Shown: positions 45,904 through 56,455 of the stretch, piece after piece
How positions within the stretch are numbered: the stretch's first letter is position 1
How the letters are laid out: the number at the start of each line of letters is the position of its first letter
The notes under the pieces: model-generated
Seen by the model: the letters and a program-made list of their open reading frames with translations, nothing else
What the model was told of the DNA's origin: nothing
The model's database searches: none
Position numbers and translations under genes: made by a program
NCBI RefSeq assembly: GCF_019279795.1
Contig: NC_056739.1
Coordinates: 9,900,029-9,964,028 of the forward strand
Origin: Protopterus annectens
Taxonomy: Eukaryota > Chordata > Ceratodontiformes > Protopteridae
DNA length: 64,000 nt
Direction: 5' to 3'

Positions 45904-47273
45904 GAGGATACACGTTAATCCTGTCAAGCTACAGAGTTAGATGGATCACTATCAGGTTCACCCTTGTGCTCTTACCGAGGATACACTTTAATCCTATCAA
46001 GCTACAAAGTTAGATGCATCACTATCAGGGTCACCCTTGCACACCTTACCAAGGATACATGTTAATCCTATCAAGCTACAGAGTTAGATGGGTCACTACC
46101 AGGGTCACCCTTGTCCACCTTACTGAGGATACACGTTAATCCTATCAAACTACAGAGTTAGATGGATCACTACCAGGGTCACCCTTGTGCACCTTACCAA
46201 GGATACACATTAATCCTATCAAGCTACAAAGTTAGATGGATCACTATCAGGTTCACCCTTGTGCTCTTACCGAGGATACACTTTAATCCTATCAAGCTAC
46301 AAAGTTAGATGGATCACTATCAGGTTCACCCTTGTGCTCTTACCGAGGATACACTTTAATCCTATCAAGCTACAAAGTTAGATGGATCACTATCAGGGTC
46401 ACCCTTGCACACCTTACCAAGGATACATGTTAATCCTATCAAGCTACAGAGTTAGATGGGTCACTACCAGGGTCACCCTTGTCCACCTTACTGAGGATAC
46501 ACGTTAATCCTATCAAACTACAGAGTTAGATGGATCACTACCAGGGTCACCCTTGTGCACCTTACCGAGGATACATGTTAATCCTATCAAGCTACAGAGT
46601 TAGATGGATCACTATCAGGTTCACCCTTGTGCATCTTACTGAGGATACACCTTAATCCTATCAAGCTACAGAGTTAGATGGATCACTACCAGGGTCACCC
46701 TTGTCCACCTTACTGAGGATACACGTTAATCCTATCAAACTACAGAGTTAGATGGATCACTACCAGGGTCACCCTTGTGCACCTTACCAAGGATACATGT
46801 TAATCCTATCAAGCTACAGAGTTAGATGGGTCACTATCAGGTTCACCCTTGTGCTCTTACCGAGGATACACGTTAATCCTATCAAGCTACAGAGTTAGAT
46901 GGGTCACTATCAGGTTCACCCTTGCACACCTTACCAAGGATACATGTTAATCCTATCAAGCTACAGAGTTAGATGGGTCACTACCAAAGTCACCCTTGTC
47001 CACCTTACCGAGGATACATGTTAATCCTATCAAGCTACTGAGTTAGATGGATCACTACCAGGGTCACCCTTGCACACCTTACCAAGGATACATGTTAATC
47101 CTATCAAGCTACAGAGTTAGATGGGTCACTACCAGGGTCACCCTTGTGCACCTTACCAAGGATACATGTTAATCCTATCAAGCTACAGAGTTAGATGAGT
47201 CACTACCAGGGTCACCCTTGTGCACCTTACCAAGGATACATGTTAATCCTATCAAGCTACAGAGTTAGATGGG
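45904..47273 (-). repeat. 74-bp minisatellite made of RT coding sequence, array 1 (about 18-19 units)
   Basis: The unit on the minus strand is GGGTGACCCTGGTAGTGATCC / ATCTAACTCTGTAGCTTGAT / AGGATTAACGTGTATCCTCG / GTAAGGTGCACAA, 73-74 bp. It spells HKGDPGSDPSN and TGLTCILGKV in two frames, the fingers-region motif of CR1 RT. A higher-order pattern of five units (about 367 bp) repeats near 45977 and 46344. The array passes directly into RT sequence at its left end and breaks off at 47273. Confidence 0.95.
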
Positions 47274-47790
47274 ATTGAAGTAGAGGATGGGAGATGGTGT
47301 TGAATGCTTTTGAAAGGTCTAAGAATAGTGATGATACATAATTGCCCTTATCACGTGCAAGGTTGATGGTCTCTAGAATGAAAAGGAGGGCAGGGATGGT
47401 ACTGTGGCCAGGGCGGAAGCCATGTTGGCTGTGGGAGAGAAGTTTGTTTAGGTTGAGATGTTGCATGATTTGGGCATGGATGTTTTTTTCAAGTATTTTT
47501 GAGAGGGGGGAGAGTATGGCTAAAGGTCTGAAGTTGGTTGTATCTATGTTTTTACCACCTTTATGAAGAGGAATGATTAATGCTTGGCGGAAGATGGTAG
47601 GGATGTATAATTCCTGTATAGATCTGTTTATTAGAATAGATACAGGGTAGGCAATGGTTTCAGTGGATTCTTTGAGGAAGGAGGGTGGTAGATTGTCTGG
47701 TCCATTACGACAGGGTTTTAGCTTGAGGTAACATGCATTGGTAACATATCTAAATACAATTGTAGATTCTTTTTTTATAAGACCTGTTGC
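47274..47790 (-). pseudogene. L2/Rex1-like LINE RT, 5' half (inverted)
   Basis: The minus strand reads NGPDNLPPSFLKES, FRQALIIPLHKGGKNIDTTN, FRPLAILSPP, MQHLNLNKLLSHSQHGFRPG and SLFLDLSKAFNTISHPLLQS (motif A), and stops at the array boundary 47274. The remainder of the same RT starts at 49614 on the plus strand. Confidence 0.88.
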
Positions 47791-48320
47791 TCATACTACT
47801 ATCGAGACTGTCTGGGTATATTTCTTCCACATTGCTCTCATTTCTGCCTGCAAATCCTGATAGTTTATGACTTTGCGTCTGTCTGTATGCAAGACACTGT
47901 AGTCACTGGTGTAGAGATTTCAATGATCAATGCCACTTTTGTCTTCTTTTCATGGACCACTATATCTGTTTTTCTCGCATCTGTCTTTCGAACAGTTGGT
48001 AATGGGTGTTCCCATGCGATGCAGACTTCATCATTTTCTACAATGTTTTGTGGTTCATATTTCCAGTCAAACTTGTTTTGTGGCTCATATTTCCAGTGTT
48101 TTCCAGCTACTTCAGTATTATAATATTTGCACAATCCCCAGTACAACATCCTTGCCACATTATTATGCTTTTTAGTGTACAGTTCTTCTGCCGTTAGTAT
48201 GTCATAACCAGCAAGGTGTGCAACTGTTTGCAATTCTGTTTTACAAAACCTACATTTGTCCACACCCATGTGGCTGAGTTGGTGGTAGCTCAGAGAGAAA
48301 AGTTCCCACTGCACTTACTG
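47791..48320 (-). pseudogene. RLE-type LINE 3' fragment
   Basis: The minus strand encodes VDKCRFCKTELQTVAHLA (CCHC-like cluster), NNVARMLYWGLCKYYN, and KTDARKTDIVVHEKKTKVAL (restriction-like endonuclease core) in one 149-codon frame. The tail of the element reads LQAEMRAMWKK. It is the same family as 51614-55380. A short internal duplication of KFDWKYEPQN is visible near 48045-48090. Confidence 0.88.
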
Positions 48321-48479
48321 AAAAAAAAATTCATAAAATTCCAGTGTGGTCATTTACATATTTACATATAACAGAACTTCCCCATTGCCCTGTCTCACCT
48401 CAGATCACCACTCAAAGTAGGCTTCAAGCTCCATTGCATTAATTCACTAGACAAACCATAAATTAAATAAATATGCTCC

Positions 48480-48800
48480 ATATTCCAACCAAGATGCATG
48501 ACAAACTATAATTGGACCAGTGAGGTAGTGAAGAACATGCTCAATATAATCCAGTCAGTGATGTAGTACAGAACATGCCTAATATGGTGCATGACACACC
48601 ATAATCCAGCCAGTGATGTAGTACAGAACATGCCCAATATGGTACATGACACACCATAATTCAGCCAGTGATGTAGTACAGAACATGTCCGATATGGTGC
48701 ATGACATATCATAATTTGGCCAGTGATGTAGTCAAGAACATGCATGACATACCATAATCCAGCCAGTGACCTAGTACAGAACATGCCCAGTATTCTAATG
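48480..48800. repeat. Tandem repeat, about 55-bp unit, five to six copies
   Basis: The unit is AACATGCCCAATATGGTGCA / TGACACACCATAATCCAGCC / AGTGATGTAGTACAG with length variants of 38-56 bp. It produces a false frame on the minus strand. Confidence 0.9.
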
Positions 48801-48899
48801 AAGACACAGTAGGAGATATATACCACATTCTAACTAAAACACGGTGCCTATTGTGTCCCATGTTCTAGCCAGACCACATTGCTTATATAAAATAAGTGA

Positions 48900-48995
48900 T
48901 CAGATATCAGAGTGTCTGATATAAATGTTTCAACAGATATTGCAACAGGGTTATGTACCTCACATATGGAAGAAGGTTGTCATAATATTCATCCA
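48900..48995 (+). pseudogene. CR1-type RT fragment (second CR1 family), upstream part
   Basis: Reads FQQILQQGYVPHIWKKVVII then FIHKGDPGSDPFNSVA, running straight into the 74-bp array. The expected continuation (LTGLTCILGKVFN...) is found at 45903 on the minus strand. Confidence 0.85.
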
Positions 48996-49613
48996 CAAGG
49001 GTGACCCTGGTAGTGATCCATTTAACTCTGTAGCTTGATAGGATTAACGTGTATCCTTGGTAAGGTGCACAAGTGTGACCCTGGTAGTGATCCATCTAAC
49101 ACTGTAGCTTGACAGGATTAACGGGTATCTCAGTAAGGTACACAAGGATGACCCTGGTAGTGATCCATCTAAGTCTGTAGCTTGATAGGATTAACATGTA
49201 TCCGTGGTAAGGTAAACAAGGGTGACCCTGGAAGTGATCCATCTAACTTTGTAGCTTGATAGGATTAATGTGTTTTCTCGGTAAGGTGCACGAGTGTGAA
49301 CCTGGTAGTGATCCATCTAACTCTGTAGCTTGATAGGATTAACATGTATCCTCAGTAAGGTGGACAAGGGTGACCCTGGTAGTGATCCATCTAACTCTGT
49401 AGCTTGATAGGATTAACATGTATCCTCGGTAAGGCGCACAAGGGTGACCCTTGTAGTGATCCAGCTAAATCTGTAGTTTGATAGGATTAACGTGTATCCT
49501 CGGTAAGGTGCACAAGGGTGACCCTGGTAGTTATCCATCTAACTCTGTAGCTTGATAGGATTAATGTGTATCCTCAGTAAGGTGCACAACGGTGACCCTG
49601 GTAGTGATCCATC
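48990..49613 (+). repeat. 74-bp minisatellite, array 2 (about 8 units), inverted relative to array 1
   Basis: Same unit as 45904-47273 in the opposite orientation. It begins from RT coding sequence at 48990 and breaks at 49613 into an unrelated LINE. Confidence 0.95.
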
Positions 49614-50990
49614 CTTAAATCTCTGTCCCTCCACCCTTGCTTGGTTCACCAGCTACCTATCTAACCACCAACAAGCCACCCAGTGGAAGTAATCTACCTC
49701 TCCTTTCCTACCCACACCCACCGGAGTCCCTCAAGGCTCTGTTCTTGGTCCTCTGCTCTTTAACTTATTTATCAGCAATTTCCACCTCTCCATCCCTGAT
49801 GCCTCCATCATCCAATATACAGACGACTCCACCATCATCTCCTCTGCCACCTCCCCCACTCAACTACTAATAAAAACCCAGCTTGCCTTCTCCAAAACCG
49901 AATCTTGGATGAAAGCCAATCACCTTGCTCTAAATGCCTCCAAAACAAAACTAATGATGTTTACCCCTACTAGAAATTCCACTTTAGAAATCTGTTCTGC
50001 ATTGCAAGCCACAATAAAACTCCACTAGAAATAATCCCCTCAACTAAACTGCTAGGAATCATTACTGATGAAAACCTAAAGTTTGACTCCCTCATATACT
50101 CCACCATCAAAAAAAACTCATCAGAAGATAGGTCTCCTATACAGACACAATCGCTACCTCAGCCCCTCCACCCGGCAAACACTTGCAGATACCTTCCTCC
50201 TCCCATCCCTCATGTACGGCACTCCATTATTTACCAGTCTCCAACTAGGCCTGCTCTCCAGACTAGAAGCCTGCTATCACAAAATTAGCAAATTCGCTAC
50301 TAATTCCAAAAGCTCATCCCAACTCTGCCACTCACTACTCAACCTCAAATGGCTAGAACTCCCCAACTACCTTAGATATTTGCAACTCACCACTACTCAC
50401 AAGCTCAACTTCAAACCTTCTGACTGTCCATCCCTAGCCACTGCATTAACACCCTACACTCCCCCCCAGCTCCCTAAGATCAGAGAATCAAAATCTGCTT
50501 CAAGTACACAAATCCTCTCATTCCCCAGGCCAACTACTACTATCCTTCACAATAGCCAAACTTTGGAACTCTCTCCCCTCTCACCTACGCAGGATACCTA
50601 ACCATAATAACTTCAAAAGCCAGTTCTTCTTATCTCTCCTCCAAATGGGAATGTTCCTCTCATGCTCCTACCTAAATTACTTCCTCAACCGGCTGTCTTC
50701 CTACCCCCTTCTTTGTTCTCTTACACAAATATCTAATTGAGCTTTGTCTCTGTCAATCTGGTTTAGCCTGATGCATTGATTTAAATACTGTACATTAAGT
50801 AACATAATGTAACCTTACATATATGTAAATATAATGTAATGTAATGTATGTTCTTGTGGAGCTTTATGTAATATATGTTCTTGTGGAGCTTTTCTCCCTG
50901 AGCCTCCACTGAAAATGGGCCAAGTCGACCCAGTGGACTATCCCGGTCAACAAATGCAAATAAATAAATAAAAATAAATAAATGTAACCC
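49614..50990 (+). pseudogene. L2/Rex1-like LINE RT 3' half and 3' UTR
   Basis: Reads LNLCPSTLAWFTSYLSNHQQ, TGVPQGSVLGPLLFNLFISN (motif B), a decayed motif C YTDDSTIISS, SWMKANHLALNASKTKLMMF, and the C-terminal part 50083-50601 (NRYLSPSTRQTLADTFLLPS, YGTPLFTSL, LPKIRESKSAS). The 3' UTR ends in an (AAATA)n tail at 50958-50985 after GGCCAAGTCGACCCAGTGGA. It is the continuation of 47274-47790. Confidence 0.9.
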
Positions 50991-51610
50991 CATATGAATT
51001 GCATAAGGAGTCATTACTGGGCACATTGCGGGTGCTGTAAAGAGCACTCCTGGCTGACATCAAAGATTGAAACAATACTAATTTCATGAACTTTAATCAT
51101 ACTTTGATTTAGGAATTGGGTCCATTCCTGTCATGGTATTAGAAACCCAAAAGATTTGGAGAAATTAAAGAGTGTCCTAAAGAGTGATTGACTGGCCCCA
51201 AAATGTGTCGGATAGATTAGACAGGAAAACAAGAAGGATGCTTCATGCTCAGCAAATGGTTTATAAAAATCAGTGCATACCAAGATTATATATTTCTCAT
51301 GCAATATTTATGCAAAGGAAAAAGCCAAATTAATCAACACAAAAAAGGCAGCCCCAAAAATATTCTAAGAGAAAGATAGGCAAAGGCATCTGGCTATGGA
51401 AAATTTCACAATAAGATCACAAAGAGGGGATGCAGAACAGAAGATTATCCAAATAGAAATTTAAATAAAAATAGAAGCTAAAGTTATGGAATATTTGCAA
51501 AGTGAAGGATTCAGTGTAGAAAGTCTAAAACAGGTCATATCACAGCATGATGGAATAACTAGTCCACCAAGTAAGGAGAAACAAGAGGAGCAGGAGACAT
51601 CTGAAGAAGA
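50986..51610 (+). pseudogene. Rearranged fragments of the RLE-type LINE
   Basis: 50986-51170 matches the 3' UTR at 55195-55385 (AAGGAGTCATTACTGGGCAC and following). 51180-51295 matches RT C-terminal sequence at 54080-54200 (RLDRKTRRLLHA region). 51300-51600 matches the N-terminal coding block at 51640-51960. Three non-adjacent parts of the element are joined head to tail before the main copy begins. Confidence 0.8.
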
Positions 51611-51613
51611 AAT

Positions 51614-52531
51614 ATGGACATGGAAAAACAAAAAGATTTAATATGGTGCAATATTTATGTAAATGAGCAAGTAAAACTAATCAATGCAAAAATAACAGCA
51701 TCAAAGATATTTGAAGAGAAATACAGGCAAAGACATCCGGATATGGAAAATTTCACAATACAAAAAATAAGAAAACAAAGAGGAAAAGTAAAAAAGAGGA
51801 TTAGTAATGGAGAAGTTAAAGAAATAAAAACTGAGGTTATGGATTACCTGCACAGTGAAGATTTTAGTGTAGAAAATGTAACTCAGATAACAACACAACA
51901 GGATAGAGCAATGGGCACCCAAATTAAGGAGAAACCAGTGGGGCAGGAAGCATCTAATCAGTTGACATATGAAGATACTTTGGAGCCTCCCAGAGGAAAC
52001 CAGTACAAAGGTTCAGATGGAGCTATACAGCAAGGAAAAGAACAGGAAATTGTCACAACTCTGACACAGTCATGTGATAGGCCAGTGATTTCCCATTTGA
52101 AAGAGGAATGGATGACACAGGGTAAAACTGAAGAGACCATGGCACAGGAAGAAGCTCTGGAACTTTCTATAGAATGTCCGCAGGGAATGGTGAATAAAGA
52201 ATGTGCCCTCAGTTTAGAAGAAAATGATTTAAGAGAAAAGTTGCTTCATTTAACACAGATGGCTAGACATATTAAGATCAATGAAAGAAACAAACTGCAG
52301 AAGGTCAATAAAACCCCAAAAGTTAGAAGTTTGATAAAACAAATGAACACAGTAGTTAGGACTGCTCATAGAGATTCATGTGACATAGTAGAAGTAAATA
52401 GGATATATTACTGTGCAGCCAAATTAATAACATATAAAGTCCTACCACAAGAACACAGTGTAGTGTGGGAAAGGATGGGGAGAAATCAAATGCCATCATG
52501 GAAGTATCAAATAGTGGAAACTATAAAGTAA
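51614..52531 (+). pseudogene. RLE-type LINE, N-terminal region (305 codons)
   Basis: A highly charged protein with QRHPDMENFTIQKIRKQRGK and EVMDYLHSEDFSVENVTQIT near the start, then an acidic, Gln-rich middle and a Lys-rich end. The first block is a diverged second copy of 51300-51600, so the family may carry a repeated N-terminal module, or the region was duplicated. I recognise no zinc finger or Myb domain in the preserved part. It is the 5' part of the R2/R4/Hero-like element. The ATG at 51614 opens the frame, but the true start may lie upstream. Confidence 0.65.
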
Positions 52532-55200
52532 TTAAGACAAGAAGTGTCACTGTTACAAGAATGCAGAAGAGGGAACAGATCAACAAAATACTCAGAAAGA
52601 TAGATGTGATAAAAGCAATGTGCAGTATTATAACAGATCAAGATTTATCATGCACTATTGCAACTAAACTAAAAATATCAGCACAGGCAGATAAACTTAG
52701 AAGATACACAGATAAATATAAAGAAAAAGTACAAAATAAGCAATTTATAGATGATCCAGAAAAGTTTTATAGAGAATTGGGAAACAAGGTAAAAGGAATT
52801 GAAAGACCACCAATAAAAGAATAAATAGATACATTCTGGAGAAATATTTATGAAGATCCTGTGGAACATAACACAGATGCTAAATGGATAGAAGAAGTCA
52901 AAGAAAGAATAAGAAGTTCAAATGTACAGGATATGAAATGGGATGAAGCAACGGCCAGAGAGATTGAAACAAAGTTAAGAAAAGCCTCTAATTAGAAACC
53001 CCCAGGCCCAGATGAGGTACCTAACCTGGCTAAAAGTATTAACATCTTTGCACTAAAATTTAGCCATGAGTAAGAACTATTTATATGCGCACCTCGAACA
53101 GACACCAGCCTGGCTAACAACAGGAAAAACAATGCTCCTACTTAAGAGTGAACCTGCAAGCTACCCTAAAAAGTAGACCAATAATTTGCCTTCCGACGGC
53201 ATTTAAACTATAGACTGGAACTGATGCCGACAGAGTTTATAGTCATTTAGAAGAAAACTCAATTATGGCAATAGAACTAAAGAGTAGTAAAAGAAAGTCA
53301 TATGGAACAAAGGCTCATTTGTTGCTAAATAAAGTCATAGTGGAGAACTGTAAAAAGGGGAAGAATCTAAGTATAGCATGGATAGAATACAAAAAAGCAT
53401 TTGACGGTATCTTACTTTCATGGATAAAAGAGCGCTTACAAATCTATAAGATATATCCTGCACTGATCAACTACATCACAGCAACTGATGAAACAATGGC
53501 AAACCACTTTGTAGTTAAGCCATGATACAGGACAGATTATTATTCCAGGGATAAAAATCAAAGGGGGATATTCCAGGGTGACGCTCTGTAACTGCTGCTC
53601 TTTTGTCTTGCCCTTAACCCATTAAGCTGTCTGCTTAACAGATTAGGTCATGGCCATAATTTGGCTCCCAGAAAACAACAAAGTATAAAGACTTCTCACC
53701 TTCTCTTTGTTGATGCTTTAAAATTGTATAGCTCATCAGATGATGAGCTGAAAGCACGACTGCAAGTAGTCAAAACTTCTTCAGATGATATAAGAATGTC
53801 ATTTGGTCTTGATAAATGTGCAAAAGCAACCTTTAAAGCAGGAAAGCTGCAGCACCAAGAAAACATCAGTTTGGGACAAGAATGTAATATAAAAGAACTT
53901 GAGCAAGAGGGATTGTATAAATATTTGGGAATTGATGAAGGATCAACAATAAAACATGAACAAATGCGAATACAACTCAGTAAGGAACATTTTACAAGAC
54001 TTTAATCCTAAAAACAGTGTTGACATCTTGGAACAAAGTTCAAGCTATAAACAAATTTGCTCTTCCTGTCCTAACTTACAGTTTTGGAGTGATTGACTGT
54101 CACAAAAAGGTGTTGGATAGATTAGATAGGAAAACAAGAAGGTTGCTTCATGCTCATCAAATGATTTATAAAAATCAGTGTGTACCAAGATTATATATTC
54201 CCTGTTCCAAAGGAGGTATGGGCCTCCTTGAAATTGATTACATGTATAGATCTGCAATCTTGTGACTGCATACATATCTGCTGACCTCACAAGACCCAAA
54301 CATAGGGAAAGCTTTGAAAGATGAGGAGAATAAATCTAAGACGACTTTCCTGCTTAGTCTAGCAGCAGCATATCGGTGTCAAACGGGAACTGAAATTAAA
54401 CCAGAAGTAGATAAAAACCAGGCAGCAACTGAATGTGCCAAAAAACAAAAGAAAAAATATAAGGTGAAGGATCAGATGAGAAGGCAAGAAATGTGGAAAC
54501 TGTATAAATATAGTTACAAGTACAGAAACTCCTGGAACAACCTCGTGTTGATCAGGATGGAATGCAGGAATGGTTAAGGAGAGGCGAATTCAAACCAAAA
54601 GATGAAAAGTTAATATTGGCAGCCCAAAATACTGGACTACATACATGTTGGTATACAAAGTACATTGAACATGTGAGAGAAACAGACAAATATATATTTT
54701 GTAAAACAGAATTGGAAACAGTTGCACACCTTGTTGCTGGTTGTAACATACTAATGAAAAAGAACTGTATACTGAAAGGCATAATAATGTCCCAAGACTG
54801 CTGCACTGGGGATTGTGCAAACATTATGGTATTGAAGTGGCTGAAAAACACTGGAAACATGAGCTAGCCATAAAGCATCACAGAAAATGATGAACTTTAC
54901 ATCACATGGGATCACCCATTACCAACAGTTCAAAAGACAGATGCGAGAAAACCAGATCTAGTGGTCCATGAAAAGAAGACAAAAGTAGCACTGATCATTG
55001 AAATCAATACACCCAGTGACTACAGTGTCTTGTGTACAGAGAGAGAGAGAGATACAAAGTCATAAAATATCAGGATTTGCAGGCAGAAATGAGAGCAATG
55101 TGGAAGAAAGATAACCAGATAGTTCCAATAGTAGTAGGAGCAGCAAGTCTTATAATAAATAATCTATAGTCGTATTTATATATGTTACCAATACATGTAA
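52465..55200 (+). pseudogene. R2/R4/Hero-type LINE: RT and restriction-like endonuclease, broken
   Basis: In order: a linker (DDPEKFYRELGNKVKGIERP, to 52824); WDEATAREIETKLRKA; KPPGPDEVPNLAKS (52998-53040); AWLTTGKT-like sequence with frameshifts; a decayed motif A WIEYKKAFDGI (53380-53415); a GIFQGDALSP-like motif B near 53560; a motif C region HLLFVDALKLYSS (53700-53735; usual VDD changed to VDA); YKYLGIDEGSTIKHEQM (53920-53960); YSFGVIDCHKKVLDRLDRKT (54075-54140) and PCSKGGMGLLEIDYM. The C-terminal zinc cluster FCKTELETVAHLVAGCN follows (54698-54750), lacking the first Cys seen in the copy at 48240. The RLE core is KTDARKPDLVVHEKKTKVAL near 54935-54995. Many frameshifts show it is dead. 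RLE LINEs use this C-terminal nuclease in place of an AP endonuclease. Confidence 0.88.
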
Positions 55201-55385
55201 CTCCTTACGAATTGCAGAAGGAGTCATTACTGGGCACATTGCGGATGCTGCAAAGAGCACTTCTGGCTGACATCAAAGATTGAAACAATACTAATTTCAT
55301 GAACTTTAATCATACTTTGACTTAAGAATGGGGTCCATTCTTGTCATGGTATTAGAAACTCAAATGATTTCGAGAAATTAAAAAA
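55201..55385 (+). other. 3' UTR of the RLE-type LINE
   Basis: Almost the same 185 bp occurs at 50986-51170 (CATCAAAGATTGAAACAATA, TTGTCATGGTATTAGAAAC), marking the element's 3' region. Confidence 0.8.
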
Positions 55386-55879
55386 GAGAGTATCCTTCTC
55401 GGAACATGGAATACATCTGGCTTTTTTATCTTGGTTAGAATATTGTGCATATCTGGTACTATGTGATGAATGGAATATGATTCAGATCAGTACTGAGTGC
55501 TTGTTATAATAGTGGCCATTTCTAGTACTGTGTCCTCAGTAAGATGTGGGACGTCTTATCAACTGTCCTTTTTAGAATATTTAGCACATTTGCAGCTATG
55601 TCATAGTTCATTCATGGAGTAAGTGAAGGACCATATTATGGTTAGAAAGTAGGATAAATGAACAGAAAGGAAGTAAAAAAAAGAAGAGATGATGGAAAAA
55701 AGATAATGATTATAAAATGGTGGTGTTATGGAAAATTAAGACTGTTTGTTGCTGTTTGTTGCTTTTACCTGTTGAGGCTACACACTAAAGTGCGCCAGCC
55801 TGTGTTACATATTTATTGCATTTTCCTGCTGTTTGTTGCAAAAAAAATATATATATATTATCCTTGTTTCCCATCTTTC
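55386..55879. other. No feature recognised
   Basis: AT-rich stretch with a small (TA)n near 55848. A 76-codon plus-strand frame at 55658-55888 has no recognised domain. Confidence 0.4.
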
Positions 55880-56455
55880 CTGACCTAGAGTAGTCCAAAT
55901 ACAGGCTTTGCTGTATTCTGGACTTTTGGAAAGTTCCTCTGTTGCCCATTTCCTTTCTTGGGTAAAGGGAGGCTTATTTGTTCACCAGTGGCAGTAGGGA
56001 GCTTGGAGCAGCCTATCTATCCCTGGAGGAGTGTTCCCAGCACAAGAATCTGGTAGTCTATTGGCTGTTTTGGGCCAATTTCTAGCTCTTTCAAGTCCCC
56101 CTGTATAAAACCTGCTTTAGCGTGGCTTTGTGCGATTTTGCACATAGCGCAGCATCGGGCAGTGCCGCTTAATTGGGTTTAAACCATTCTCAGCTCCACA
56201 AAGTCTGCTCTTCACTTTTTCCCTTAGAACTGATCTAGTTCTCATAATAAACACCCTATTCCCACTCTAAAGCCTGGCACTTGCTCACTAAAGCAATTAT
56301 ATAAGTCAGCACTAAAAAATTAAAAGCACTACACCCTCACAAACTCCCTTGAGTACTTTGTTCCCCATTGGCCCTTTTTTTCAATTATAAAGGAATTCCC
56401 AATACTATTCTAGCATGTCCAAAGGTCAGTTGTCAATCTCCTCTCGGTCCAGCTG

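Noticed and set aside
47865-48314. 149-codon minus-strand frame as a host gene
   Set aside because: It is the C-terminal RLE domain of the LINE family seen at 51614-55385.
48506-48826. 106-codon minus-strand frame
   Set aside because: Translation of a 55-bp tandem repeat.
42640-49613. CRISPR-like arrays
   Set aside because: The units are head-to-tail minisatellites with no unique spacers, in a eukaryotic repeat context.
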